Assembly (NCBI RefSeq): GCF_037038585.1
Contig: NC_092559.1
Span: 14,060,488 to 14,124,487, forward strand
Reading direction: 5' to 3'
Length of the DNA: 64,000 nucleotides
Source of the DNA: Patagioenas fasciata
Taxonomy: Eukaryota; Chordata; Aves; Columbiformes; Columbidae
Part shown: positions 20,928 through 29,970 of the stretch, piece after piece
Position numbering within the stretch: the stretch's first letter is position 1
How the letters are laid out: the number at the start of each line of letters is the position of its first letter
Translations under genes and position numbers: made by a program
Notes under the pieces: generated by a model
What the model was told of the DNA's origin: nothing
Seen by the model: only the letters and a program-made list of their open reading frames with translations
The model's database searches: none

Positions 20928-21316
20928 TGTCACGGAGGGACCCCTAAGTCAGTTTTAGGGGAGGCAAACAAGGTCCAAAACAGACTTTTATTTTGACCGG
21001 AAGAGTCTGGCAAGTCCACCGACTAGAAACGGGGTTTATACAATTAGTTAGCACTCCGGTAACATAAAATACAGGTTTGGATATCAGTTGAGGAAATTAT
21101 TGGGGTACAGCAAATAAGAATAATGGAGATCCAGTGTGTGCATGCACACACTCACAGCAAACAAAGCCAGAGACGTCTCTGACTCCAGGTTACTACACTT
21201 TCTTCTATTAGCAAGGACTACGCTTGCCTGAATTAGGCAGGGACTTACACTTGCCTGGGTTCAGCAAGGGGCTTACACTTGCCTGACCCGGCAAGGAATT
21301 ATTCAAGGATATCAGT
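20928..21316 (-). mobile_element. LTR family C, shorter copy, left arm
   Basis: On the minus strand it starts with hairpin units (GATATCCTTGAATAATTCC, then CTTGCC...GGCAAG repeats). It shares with the full copy (52-883) the block from GGATCTCCATTATTCTTATT to CCTCCGTGACA. The U3 part is missing: the hairpins abut the leader of LTR B. Confidence 0.65.
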
Positions 21317-21403
21317 CCAACTGTTGAGATGATCGTTTGACTGGAGTCCCTCCGGACGCTCGCTTCAACATTTCTTCAACCCTATCACATCGGGGTTACC
21401 ATT

Positions 21404-21711
21404 TGAGGGATTGACGACATGGACTCCTGGTGCAGGTGAACCAAGAGACCCTTTATTTTGGCAAGGCATTTACATTTATAGCTAGTAGCTGATGTACACA
21501 TGTTTAACTTTCTGTTTTTATTGACTTATGCTAGCTGTTCACGCGCTTAAAGTTATCTTGCGATTGGTTTACTTAACCTTGCACGCGCTCTGGCAGTTTG
21601 GCTAACACATTGTAAATATCTTTTACTGTACAAAAACATTCTGGTTTCTCATTCTATTTTGGTCAAGGTCGTTCCAGTAACTCAAGGTGACTGTCTGTAA
21701 GATATTCCACA
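21404..21711 (-). mobile_element. LTR family B with PBS-like site, left arm
   Basis: Minus-strand LTR, TGTGGAATATC...ATCCCTCA, 308 bp, with AATAAAGG near its 3' end. TGGTAACCCCGATGTGAT follows two bases later (21401-21384) and then about 70 bp of retroviral leader before LTR C interrupts. A second copy at 56967-57656 shows that this family carries a class II gag. Confidence 0.75.
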
Positions 21712-22075
21712 AGTGGGAAAGGAACAGGACCTTTTAGAGATAGGAAAGTCGGGAAATAGCTGGGGAGCCAATCACTTTAAGGGGGGGAATTGCAAGAGAA
21801 AAAGCCTTCTTTCTTGCAACAAGAGGTTCTTGTGAGAAAAAGGTACTAGTCTCCATTTTTTTCCCTGGTAGACTCCTCCGTTACAATGAGCTAAGTTTAT
21901 CTTGCAGCTTGACACAGGCCTGAAATTTATGTTCAAGCTGTACAGCACAGGCCTGGGATATTTTGCTTTTTTTTTTTCCATTTCATTCCAGTCATAATAC
22001 ACTTTATATGCAGTGCCGATTAGCCCAGCAACAGCTGATCTATGCTGACATCCTCCCCCCCCCAAACAGACCTCC
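21712..22075. mobile_element. LTR-derived sequence related to family G, left arm
   Basis: Shares CAGCTTGACACAGGCCTGAAAT, GTACAGC and CACTTTATATGCAGT with 59820-59960. A purine tract AAGGGGGGGAATTGC (21779-21793) looks like a polypurine tract on the plus strand. No coding frame. The edges are not resolved. Confidence 0.45.
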
Positions 22076-22541
22076 CAAGGACTGATAGAGCTGTCTATAC
22101 CTTGGGTTGCATGGAGCTCCAGAACCTGAAGTCCCCCAGCACCTGAAGGCAGCAGTGGATGCCATAGCTGGAAGCATGCCCAGCTGGAAGATCTCCTTGG
22201 ACAAGTAACTATGTTACAAGAGGAGCTCGAGATGCAGTATGGTATCTGGGAAGGCAAGCAGGAGATGGATGTGTGGTATTGTACGCTGTACCAGGCTGAG
22301 CGACAGCCTGCCTTAACGCTGTGTGAGAGGAAGGTAAGCCTGAATCCAGCCTCAAGCTGACTGATACAAGTAACTCACGAGATGAAGGAGACTGGACACT
22401 TGCTTGTACTCGGGGTAGGAGGAAGACTCCCCCCGCTCCACCCCCCCATCTCCTGAAGCATCCCTACATAACAGAGAGGATGCTCTGGAGTTGGAGGCTG
22501 AAGAGCATGTGAGCAACGGACAGGATTCAGGACAAGGCAAC
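22076..22541 (+). mobile_element. 5' part of a second CR1, cut at the arm end
   Basis: Plus-strand CR1 5' region and ORF1 start: a coiled-coil stretch (TMLQEELEMQYG) and, further on, EAEEHVSNGQDSGQGN. The element stops abruptly at 22541. Its mirror in the right arm continues uninterrupted into the spacer (down to about 30790), so this copy was truncated by the rearrangement that made the left junction. Confidence 0.8.
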
Positions 22542-22926
22542 ACTACACTGATAGAACTGAAACAGGACTTTGATCCGGTAAGGGAAAACAATATCCAATA
22601 AACATGAAAGCCAAAATGGGGTTGGAGACTTCGATGAAAAAATTTATGACAACCTTACAGGCTGACTGCATTCGATTGGACTTGCAGATTTGTCTATTTA
22701 TAGCTACAGCATAGAAACAACCTCTCTTTGGTTTCCTTAAATGCGATGGAGGAAAAACAAGCGTCTGGTCAGCCCTTGTGGTCCTTTTTAGAATATACCA
22801 CAATAGGAAGCATGTTCTGCGAACCCCTGTTCCGACCTCAATGGATCTTGTGGGTGCAGCAGACCCAGGTTCTGGTAGATTTTAAGTTCATCTGTCAGAA
22901 CATTAAGGGCCTCCATATGCTGTGAG
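22538..22926 (+). repeat. 389-bp spacer copy of arm sequence at the left junction
   Basis: Begins in the CAAC shared between the CR1 end of the arm (22538-22541) and the ERV sequence at 20504. Two mismatches to the arm copy. At its right end it joins class II RNase H sequence at 22926/22927. This is the signature of a microhomology-mediated template switch. Confidence 0.9.
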
Positions 22927-23100
22927 AATCTACTACCAGATTAATTGGGCAGTTATGCCATTTTTGTAATGCTGCTATCACCACTTGCAACTCTAAAATT
23001 TGAACCGATCCTTCAGCTACAACAATCTGTGAATGCCACTGACCATTCTCAAACCATACAAAACCTCCTTTGCGCGAACGACTACTCACATCTGTGAAAA
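22927..23100 (-). pseudogene. RNase H start of the spacer class II ERV
   Basis: The frame gives a first Asp in the context TDVSSRSRKGGF, a glutamate block (QILELQVVIAALQ) and the third acidic residue in LVVDSH, where the element is interrupted by the 389-bp segment. Upstream (23100-23600) is broken RT connection sequence without a long frame. Confidence 0.7.
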
Positions 23101-23608
23101 TGGTTATGGCATCTAATGGACACTCACTAACAAATTACATAGGCTCCAAGGGGAGGTTGGTTTTAAATATGGGATGTGGTGGATAATGATTGTCCACCTG
23201 CACCGAAATCCAGGCAAGAGCTAAGGCAAGATCGTCATGTTTGAGAAGGATCTGGTCAAACAAATTGAAAGAAATGGGGATCACAATTTTAGCAACATAC
23301 AATCCAGACAAGGTCAGAAATCAGCTTAGTCCTTTCACTATAACTTGGGCAATGGCTTCCCACCTTTGAATGATGTTTTTTTGGTTTTGGCTGTTTAAAA
23401 ATATTCATTCTAATACTAACAATGGATCCTTTTCTTCCATGCTCCACTGGGCCAAAAGTCCTGCCACCTCCTTATTGGTATTATAGACATTAAGAGTAAC
23501 AGGCAATTCTGATCTTACCCGCTGAGCAGTATTCTGTGAAATTTTTCTTGCAATCTGCTCAAGCGCTTTTTGTGCTTCTGGTGTAAGGCACCGTGGTTCT
23601 TTGGGGTC

Positions 23609-24562
23609 TCATCCCCCACGAAGGAGACTAAACGACGGTTGCAAATCTGTATTTGTAATTCCCACAACATTTCTTATCCACTGCAAGTCCCCTACCAACT
23701 TCATTGCATCGTGAAGGGTTGCTACCTTTGCTTTCACAGTAAGCTTCTGAGGTCTAATCATGGCCTGAGTTAGTTCATATCCTAAATATTTCCATGGTGC
23801 GGTTCGCTGTACCTTTTCTGGTGCCACAACCAGACCCCACTGACCTAATTGCTTCATCAACTGAATTATTGTATCCTGACTAATTTCCTTTTCATTGCAC
23901 AAAAGGATATCATCCATATAATGATAGATGATCATCTGAGGGTGTTGTTGCCTAAATGACTTTAAAGTCAAATCTACATACCATTGGCAAATAGTAAGAG
24001 AATTTTTCATTCCCTGAGGTAACACTACCCAACGATATCTTTTCATGGGAGCTTGATGATTAAGCACTGGAACAGTAAAGGCAAACTTTTCACAATCCTC
24101 TGGGTGTAATGGGATTGTGAAAAAACAATCCTTCAAATCAATGACAGTTATATCCCAATCTTTTGGAAGCATGGTTGGGGTAGGAAGACCTGGTTGCTGT
24201 GCCCCCATATCTTTCATTACTGCATTAATTGCCCTGAGGTCCTGTAACAAATGCCACTTCCCCGATTTCTTCTGGATAGTAAAAACAGGTGTATTCCACG
24301 GGCTGGTGGAAGGGACCAAATGTCCGAGACGGAGTTGCTCTTCAACCAACTCCTCTAAATGTGCGAGCTTTTCTTTTGGTAATGGCCATTGATCCACCCA
24401 GACAGGATCATTTGTTTCCCAACTCAGCTTCATACTCGGCCGGGTGTCGCTCGCCGCAATGGCCATTATCAAAAAGGTGACTGCATGACTATTCCCCACT
24501 GAGACATCACATCTCTTCCTAATAATGCAATTGTCGTGTTCAGAACATAAGGTCGTACCCAT
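23609..24562 (-). pseudogene. pol: Reverse transcriptase domain of the spacer class II ERV
   Basis: 317 open codons. Motifs: SPWNTPVFTIQKKSGKWHLL, DLKDCFFTIPLHPED (first catalytic Asp), LPQGMKNS, and YHYMDDILL with the catalytic pair in YMDD. The order and spacing fit a betaretrovirus-type RT finger-palm region. The connection domain is broken by a stop at the 3' end. It is the longest open retroviral frame in the window, though flanking defects make it a relic. Confidence 0.85.
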
Positions 24563-24566
24563 GCCT

Positions 24567-25187
24567 CTAACCCTTGACCTCTTCTCTTATCTTAACCATA
24601 TGTGTGCTGATGTGAGTAGGAGTGGCCCCCCCTATCCCCACTACCATGGTATTTACTGCTTCGAAAGGCCAACACGGAGGCCAATCAGCGCGAGGGATAA
24701 TCATCACATCTGCGCCTGAATCTAAAAGCATTCTTTTTCTTTTAATCTCACTTCCAGGCCCATATATGGAAACTACCCTAGATGGTTTGTCCAAAGTCAG
24801 TTTTTCTGTGAAAGCAACCACAGGGGCTCCGGTAGAGCCAAAACCTTTCTGACCTCTTTCCGCATCTAAAGCCTTTGGAACACATGTTCTAAAGGGTACC
24901 AATTGCGCTATACGGGTTCCCTGTTTAATAGTCACAGGGGGTGTTAAGACTTGCAACACAATGCCTATGGGTCCAACATAATCAGAGTCTATTAATCCTG
25001 GCAAAACAAACAATCCCTGTCTTGAAGCAGAAGAACAACCTATTAAAAGTGCACTCAATCCATACCCTAGGGGCCCCGTTACTGTAGATGGAACTACATG
25101 TACAGACCGGTCTGTTATTGTGACGTCTGTTCCCACAGCCAGATGGACGCCTGCGCTTCCTGAGGTTGCTGCCCTGAGCTCGGACAA
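24567..25187 (-). pseudogene. pro: dUTPase-protease frame of the spacer class II ERV
   Basis: 206 codons. A dUTPase domain (GLFVLPGLIDSDYVGPIGIV, TRIAQLV) is followed by aspartic protease with the active-site motif LLDSGADVMII and a C-terminal VVGIGG block. A dUTPase fused upstream of protease is a hallmark of betaretroviruses and relatives, and fixes the class. It overlaps neighbouring gag and RT in other frames, as in -1 frameshifted viruses. Confidence 0.85.
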
Positions 25188-25741
25188 GCAACCATGGCTG
25201 TTCCCCCTCTCGGCTGGTATTGTGGTGTCATCGCACCCCAGCCCCTGGCGCTGGCCCTCCCGTTTCCCGGCAGCGGTGTCCCATCTTTTTTAAATTTTGA
25301 TCGACACTCCACTGCTCGATGTCCATACTTATCACACCGACTGCATGTGCCATCGAAGCACAAATAATTGAGGGGAGCTGGCGACTGACTAGTGCCATTA
25401 CTAGGTCCCCCTCTCCGAGTGTACTGAGGGCAGTTTCTTTCAATATGTCCTGTCTGTCCACAAGTAAAACATGCTAGACCGCGAGAAGAAGGGCTTTGGC
25501 CTTTCATTGCAGGCTTAAGTGCTGCAGCCAAGGCCTCAGCGTGGGCTTGAGCATGTATTTTTGCCTTTTCTGCCTCCTGTTGCATAATCGGTACCCGTGT
25601 ACAAGCTTCACCATCTCTGCCAGAGAAGCAGTTTTTCCCAAGCCGGCTAATATCTGTTGGCCTTGGGTGTTTGCATTCAGCATGGCCAAATCTTTCCCCA
25701 CAGCAGCTTTTGCCTCTGGAGTCAGACTCTGCCACTACACA
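25115..25741 (-). pseudogene. gag: Gag nucleocapsid of the spacer class II ERV
   Basis: Two CCHC zinc knuckles: CFTCGQTGHIERNC and CSRCDKYGHRAVEC (each C-x2-C-x4-H-x4-C), separated by a Pro/Gly-rich linker, then a basic and Gln-rich tail. The frame continues past 25741 into LTR H sequence read backwards, which is not gag. Matrix and most of capsid are absent. Confidence 0.85.
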
Positions 25742-25920
25742 TCTTAGTCCAGGCCCATACCTGTAAATCCTATAAATTGTCAATGGTGAACAAAGAAGGA
25801 GGCCTAGGCCTAGGTCAGCTCTCTGCTTGGCCAGGCTCTGCACTCCTTCCTGAACAAGATCTCTGCCTCTGCATGAATCTCTGTCTGCGTCCCGGTATGC
25901 GTCGTTTCTAATCGCCACAA
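25742..25920 (+). mobile_element. LTR family H 3' half
   Basis: From CATCTTAGTCCAGGCCC to TCTAATCGCCACA, matching 9790-9980. It truncates the class II gag on its left and abuts the plus-strand reading frame at 25929. No PBS-like sequence follows it. Confidence 0.7.
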
Positions 25921-25928
25921 CCTGGAAA

Positions 25929-26201
25929 ATGGTGTTTCTTACACTCATAACCTTAGCACACGGGTGGGATGAAAACTGGCATGAGCAAGATCTGAATAAA
26001 ACCATGGGGGGACGCTTTAAATTGGTGCTTTGGAATCAAAACAATCAGAGTATATATATTACATTGCCCACTTCTGCAGGAGAGAGCTTTAAATTTGTAG
26101 TAATTAACCAAAACCTTTCTGAAATTCTATCAAAGAAATTAGGTTATGTCCACCTTGACATGTTTTGGTCCTTCTGGGTGGTTGGCCTGGGCAGCACTTA
26201 G
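25929..26201 (+). pseudogene. Unrecognised 90-codon frame upstream of the LIN28-like segment
   Basis: Starts with a signal-peptide-like MVFLTLITLAHG, contains two possible N-glycosylation sites (NKT and NQS) and ends with TAG at 26199-26201. It could be an envelope-type N-terminus. I cannot identify it. It is in the same frame as the zinc-knuckle segment that follows the stop. A weak resemblance of its last codons (ending VVGLGS) to the region before the LIN28 knuckles is possible but not convincing. Confidence 0.4.
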
Positions 26202-26390
26202 TACCTCAGCAAGAAGAAACCCAAAAGAGAAGACAAATGCTACAGCTGCAGTGAGTGGGGTCACCAGGCCAAAGAATGCAAACTCCCGTCACAGCCCAGA
26301 AGATGCCGTTTCTGCCGGAGCACCAGCCATATGGTTGTCAGCTGCCCCAAAAGAGCTCAGCAGTGCAATAGACAAACACCAGGAGTCTGA
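26202..26390 (+). pseudogene. LIN28-like tandem CCHC zinc knuckles (retrocopy or captured fragment)
   Basis: 62 open codons with no ATG. Knuckle 1 has its metal ligands at C26238, C26247, H26262, C26277; knuckle 2 at C26304, C26313, H26328, C26343 (codon starts). Both are C-x2-C-x4-H-x4-C. The linker and surrounding residues (AKECKLPSQP, FCRSTSHMVVSCP, RAQQ) match the LIN28A/B knuckle pair much better than retroviral nucleocapsid. A lysine-rich lead (KKKPKRED) also fits LIN28. LIN28 binds pre-let-7 RNA through these knuckles. The cold-shock domain is not recognisable upstream. The piece sits 135 bp before a retroviral polypurine tract, so it may have been carried by a retrovirus, or be a retrocopy fragment caught between elements. 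Confidence 0.75.
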
Positions 26391-26524
26391 CTTTTGCATT
26401 AACATTAAAAATCTGTTTAAGGATAGAGATGGGTTTTCTCAGGTAGAAGTAGACTTCTTACCTGTGGCCAGAGAAAACATAGATGAAGAATCATCACATT
26501 AGTAAAAGAACTTACTAACCTCTT
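26391..26524 (+). other. Retroviral 3' end sequence, unassigned
   Basis: Between the zinc-knuckle stop and the polypurine tract. A different frame gives NLFKDRDGFSQVEVDFLPVA, possibly the tail of an envelope or of the captured gene. Not identified. Confidence 0.35.
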
Positions 26525-27185
26525 AGAAAAGGGGGGAATGATACAGGGAATTTACAATTAACTAATTAACACTTAAAGAACTAACCCTTGACACTTAAAG
26601 AACTAACCCTACCCCACATCACTAAAGAGCCAACAGAGAGTTAAACCTTTAACCCACATAGCCTTGCTTAGCTTTGTGTAACTTATTGTACGAGAAACAG
26701 GACTTCACTGACGCCTTGCAAAGATAATAATCCTTGGGTGCATCCTTGGTGCATCCTTGAGTGAACTAGATAACAGAAACTTGGGCACAGGACAGGAGGT
26801 ACGCCAGTTTTAACCAACTTAGCAGTCTGAGATCTAATCAACTCATCACACTGGACCAAAGGTGACTGTGTACAGAGAAAGAGGACCCGGGTTCACGATC
26901 ACTGCACAGCTGCAACCAGGAGGAGCCAGAGGTGGAGACTATGGAAATGGTCTCCTGGAACTCATTGTAATAAGAACCGCCTTCTCGGGGACAGGTTATG
27001 AATATGTATAGGCATTCCTAAAATCTTTCATGAATACGTAACACTTTACTGTATTTACCCAAGCTCACAACTACTGTGAAAACACAGACACACATCTTGG
27101 GTGAAGCTATTCCCTGTGTGTCTGACGTAAATACATACCTTCCTTACAACCTCAAGGGTTGTAAGGTCATTTCCGTGCCTCAACG
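26525..27185 (+). mobile_element. Polypurine tract and LTR family N
   Basis: AGAAAAGGGGGGAA (26525-26538) followed by TGATACAGGG, the expected arrangement of a polypurine tract and U3 start. It contains a duplicated CACTTAAAGAACTAACCCT block (about 26570-26610). The 3' edge near CGTGCCTCA (27181) is a guess. No second copy in the window confirms the ends. Confidence 0.5.
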
Positions 27186-28247
27186 GGGCCTGATTTGCAC
27201 TTCACTGAGAAGAAAAGGATTGATTCAGACAAAACAGCACCTGCAAGGCTATGGACTATAAACAGTATCTGCAGCTAAACAAAACCAAGGCACATATGAG
27301 ATCAGTGAAAAAGATCCAATGAGAAGCAAGAAGACCCCAAACTGAAATATTGCTATTGGACTGAATCATGGTATGAATGGTCTGTAAAGATATAAAAATC
27401 TATGGCTTTCTACGCTTAGTTGGACCTCTGTGCAGGTACCCTGCTTGAGCCAGCCCTTCTGCGATTCTATTCCATTCATTTTTAAATTTGTTTTTATTTT
27501 ATTTCTGCGAATTCTGATGTCTGAAAGTTTGTTTCGTGAACGGTTATCAGGCCTTGCCTGGAAGTTTGCCTCCGGAGTTCTGGAATACAGGTTCCAGAGT
27601 GAACAGTTATCAGGAGACAAGACATCTGGAAGGTATACAGCATTTGACTTGGTATATTTCCTCCATGCAGTGAATAATAGAGTGAACCTGCCACCGAACT
27701 CTTTTAAGTCACACTTTTCTTTGATAAATCTAAATATTGTTCTGCAATAAGCAGAACCTTAAATCACTCCCCTGCGACACCTGGTTGAGAGTATTTTCTG
27801 GACAACTACCATAAGTGACCACAGCTCAGATTCAACTAGCTCACTGGAAACCCCCTTTGAGTTGGTCTTCCTTGGTGCAGCGGGTATGCAGTCAAAGACT
27901 CTCCTCCTTAGACTGGCCAACTAAGGAACATTCCCTGGGGATCGAGACACCTTACTGACCTGGTAAGCAATCTGGGTACCCTTGAGAGTCCTCAGTTTGA
28001 CACAGAGTGGGAAGATGCAAATTTTGAATCATTACTCTAGAATTTTGGGATCTAATCCCCTTGAGATTTGAGTCGGTTGTGTAATAATTGAACTCCTAAC
28101 CAGTATCCAAGCATGTGTTTTATAATTTTGTCAGAATGCTGAATAAGTTTGGAAGAACCCCATTTGTAATTGGTTTCTGTTCAACATCTCTAGTTAAAGT
28201 CTGTGCAGAGCTTGTTGCCTGCCTGAATTGACTTTTGGGGTGCCTCC
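27186..28247. other. LTR-like mixed sequence, no gene seen
   Basis: 27260-27780 has LTR character: a TATA-like AAAGATATAAAAATC near 27387 and weak similarity to 30180-30420 (shared CCAAT(A/G)AGAA..C, CTGGACTGA-type block). 28120-28250 ends with GGGTGCCTCCGTGACA like LTR C. No credible coding frame. Confidence 0.35.
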
Positions 28248-28625
28248 GTGACATTTTTTATTGGCATAGTCAACAGTATATCGGCAAACATGGAGAAATT
28301 ATGGAGTCACAGCTATAATCCTTCCACCCCCGGTACAGAATGGGTAGAAGCAAAATGGTTCAATCCTAGTGTGGTCTTAATCACATGTGCTGTTTTGGGT
28401 GCCATTGTGTGTGCAGTCCAACGTGTCTGTTTAAAACAGGCATGGGTCTTGTGTAAATATTGTGAGCAATTTTAACAGGATAATTTTAAGAGGCAGTCAG
28501 AGATAAACAATGTAAAGGTAGAATTGCAAAGAGAAAGAGAACAGACAATTGTGTTGGAACAAAGGTTTGAGATTGCCCTGGCACAAGCAGGGGAGCCCCC
28601 CCCTGCATTATGCAAAATCAAAAGT
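28248..28625 (+). pseudogene. Small membrane plus coiled-coil frame of a class III-like ERV (one stop)
   Basis: A frame interrupted only by a TAA at 28473-28475. First part: NMEKLWSHSYN..., then a hydrophobic segment (VVLITCAVLGAIVCAV, probable transmembrane helix). After the stop comes a charged coiled coil (NNVKVELQREREQTIVLEQR). It begins right after an LTR C-like end and before a polypurine tract and LTR L. I do not know the protein. ERV gag or accessory origin is inferred only from position. Confidence 0.45.
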
Positions 28626-28925
28626 TGATGGTGGGTGTGGATTCTGGGGATTGGGATGGAGAAGTCTGGGGAGACCCTGATGTAAGTGTAAGGAATGTTT
28701 AATGAAGCAATGTTGTTTTTACAAAACTGGGGACCTGGTGTCTGACCCCAGTGGGGAGGAAGGACTGAGAGACATCAGATTATGAATCTTTAATGTAAAA
28801 CAAAGTCTCTTTGAACTAATCCCGGAATGCAAACTGATTACTGTATTTTAAAAAATTAAGCTGGGGGAAGGGTAACCAAAGAACCAGGAACCCATATTTT
28901 AAATAAATCGGTAAAGGGAGGGGGT
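28626..28925 (+). mobile_element. 3' internal end of the class III-like ERV with polypurine tract
   Basis: Ends with AAAGGGAGGGGG (28913-28924) immediately before LTR L. The block from about 28750 to 28925 recurs in inverted orientation at 29209-29395 on the other side of the LTR. Confidence 0.7.
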
Positions 28926-29208
28926 TGTTAGAATTAGATGGGTAGTTTGTAAACCCTGAAGTACCCAACCAATGGGGAACAGGGGAGGGAATTTGTGGCC
29001 AGGATTTGGGGAAGATATAAGCAGGGGCTTTTTGCCTTATTATGTGTACCTACCTTTAGGTAGAACACTAGGTCTTGCAAAATTGTTAATAAAATATGCT
29101 TTGCTGAGAGATCCTGCCTAGACCTAAATCCTGCAGGGTTTACAGACTACCCGATGCTTCCTGGATGCCCTACCTCAGTTTACCTATCTCACTAATCTAA
29201 TTCTAACA
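28926..29208 (+). mobile_element. LTR family L
   Basis: Perfect 12-bp inverted ends, TGTTAGAATTAG...CTAATTCTAACA, 283 bp. TATA box GATATAAGCAGGGG (about 29013) and AATAAAAT (about 29089) set its strand as plus. Unusually, it is flanked on both sides by polypurine-type 3' internal sequence in opposite orientations. Confidence 0.85.
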
Positions 29209-29395
29209 ACCCCCTCCCCTTATTTATTTCCATTTATAGTATGGTTTCTTGGTTCTCTGGCTAACCTTCCCCAGTGCAAGGAGACTTTGTTTTACATTCA
29301 AGATCTGATAGCCAGATATCCCTCAGTCCCCACCCGCTGTCAGGCCTCAGATCCCCAGTTGCAAAAACAACATTCCTCCTTCAATGGCTCCTTAC
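29209..29395 (-). mobile_element. Inverted 3' internal end abutting the U5 side of LTR L
   Basis: Read on the minus strand it matches 28750-28925 (blocks ATGTAAAACAAAGTCTC, GAACCA and the terminal GGGGAGGGGG) and stops exactly at the LTR edge. A normal provirus has host DNA or a PBS here. Confidence 0.7.
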
Positions 29396-29970
29396 AGTAC
29401 GGAGGTTGTTAACAATCTTTTTCAGCCAAACTCGTTTTCCCTATAATTCTGTGGTTTGTCCAGTTCACAAACCCAATGAGCAGTGGTGTTTAACTATTGA
29501 TTATTAAAAACTGAATAGTAACATCCCACCCTTAATGGCTGCCGTCCCAGACATCAGTGGTAACTGCAAGACAAGCAGCAGCCCATCTGTGGATGGGCAC
29601 TTTAGGTGTCAAATATATGTTTTTCATGGTTCCCCTAAGGGAGGAGGACAAACCCCAATTTGCTTTTACCTGGGGAGACAATAAGTCTTTAATTGACTTC
29701 TACAAGGTACACTCTCCTACTGTTACTCACAATGCCCTGGCTGCAGTCCTGTGAAAGTGCCCTTGGGCATTCACATAGATCAATATCTAGATGACATCTT
29801 GGTGGGCAGAGACAATAAGGAACAGGTTGGACAAGTAGCAGAGAGTATCTGGAACCTATTGACAAAAACCGAATTGGATATTCAGCCTTCCAAATGCCAA
29901 GGTCCCGGGCAGGAAATTAAATTCCTAGGGGCTTGGTGGGTAGTAGGAGCTATTGCAGTGTTGTAGAATA
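29396..29970 (+). pseudogene. pol: Class III-like ERV reverse transcriptase relic
   Basis: Pieces in several frames: YNSVVCPVHKPNEQWCLTID (RT block A), MVPLREEDKPQFAFTW, then HIDQYLDDILVGRD (YLDD box) and PSKCQGPGQEIKFLGAWW. The CQGP...KFLG block and YxDDILVG context resemble ERVL-type or spuma-related RTs more than the class II RT at 23609-24562. Stops and deletions between blocks. Confidence 0.7.

Larger units (their letters stand above)
1..22541 (+). repeat. Left arm of a 22.5 kb palindrome (inverted repeat)
   Basis: Reverse complement of 32184-54724. Paired positions always sum to 54725, from 54/54671 through 10539/44186 to 22352/32373, so there is no net insertion or deletion along the arm. 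Two mismatches were found: C versus A (left-strand reading) at 2403/52322, and G versus A at 19511/35214. Silent differences may have been missed because comparison was by translated frames plus spot reading. The inner edge is exact: pairing holds to the C at 22541 and fails at 22542. Base 1 still pairs with 54724, so the outer edge lies at or before the window start. The arm carries HINTW exons, one CR1, several LTRs and ERV mosaics, each repeated in mirror image. Confidence 0.97.
22927..25741 (-). mobile_element. Class II (beta-like) ERV internal region in the spacer
   Basis: Minus strand, order gag nucleocapsid, dUTPase-protease, RT, RNase H start. Cut on its 3' side by the 389-bp segment and on its 5' side by an LTR H fragment. 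No own LTRs remain. Component entries below. Confidence 0.85.

Noticed and set aside
20242..21316. CRISPR-like array from the hairpin repeats
   Set aside because: Units are degenerate, have no regular unique spacers, and belong to an LTR in a vertebrate genome.
21772..22257. 161-codon minus-strand frame shared by both arms
   Set aside because: Crosses an LTR-derived piece and antisense CR1; no recognisable protein, and identity between arms reflects the palindrome, not selection.
22543..22803. 86-codon frame occurring three times (two arms and spacer)
   Set aside because: Three copies come from the 389-bp duplication; the frame is not the retroviral coding frame.
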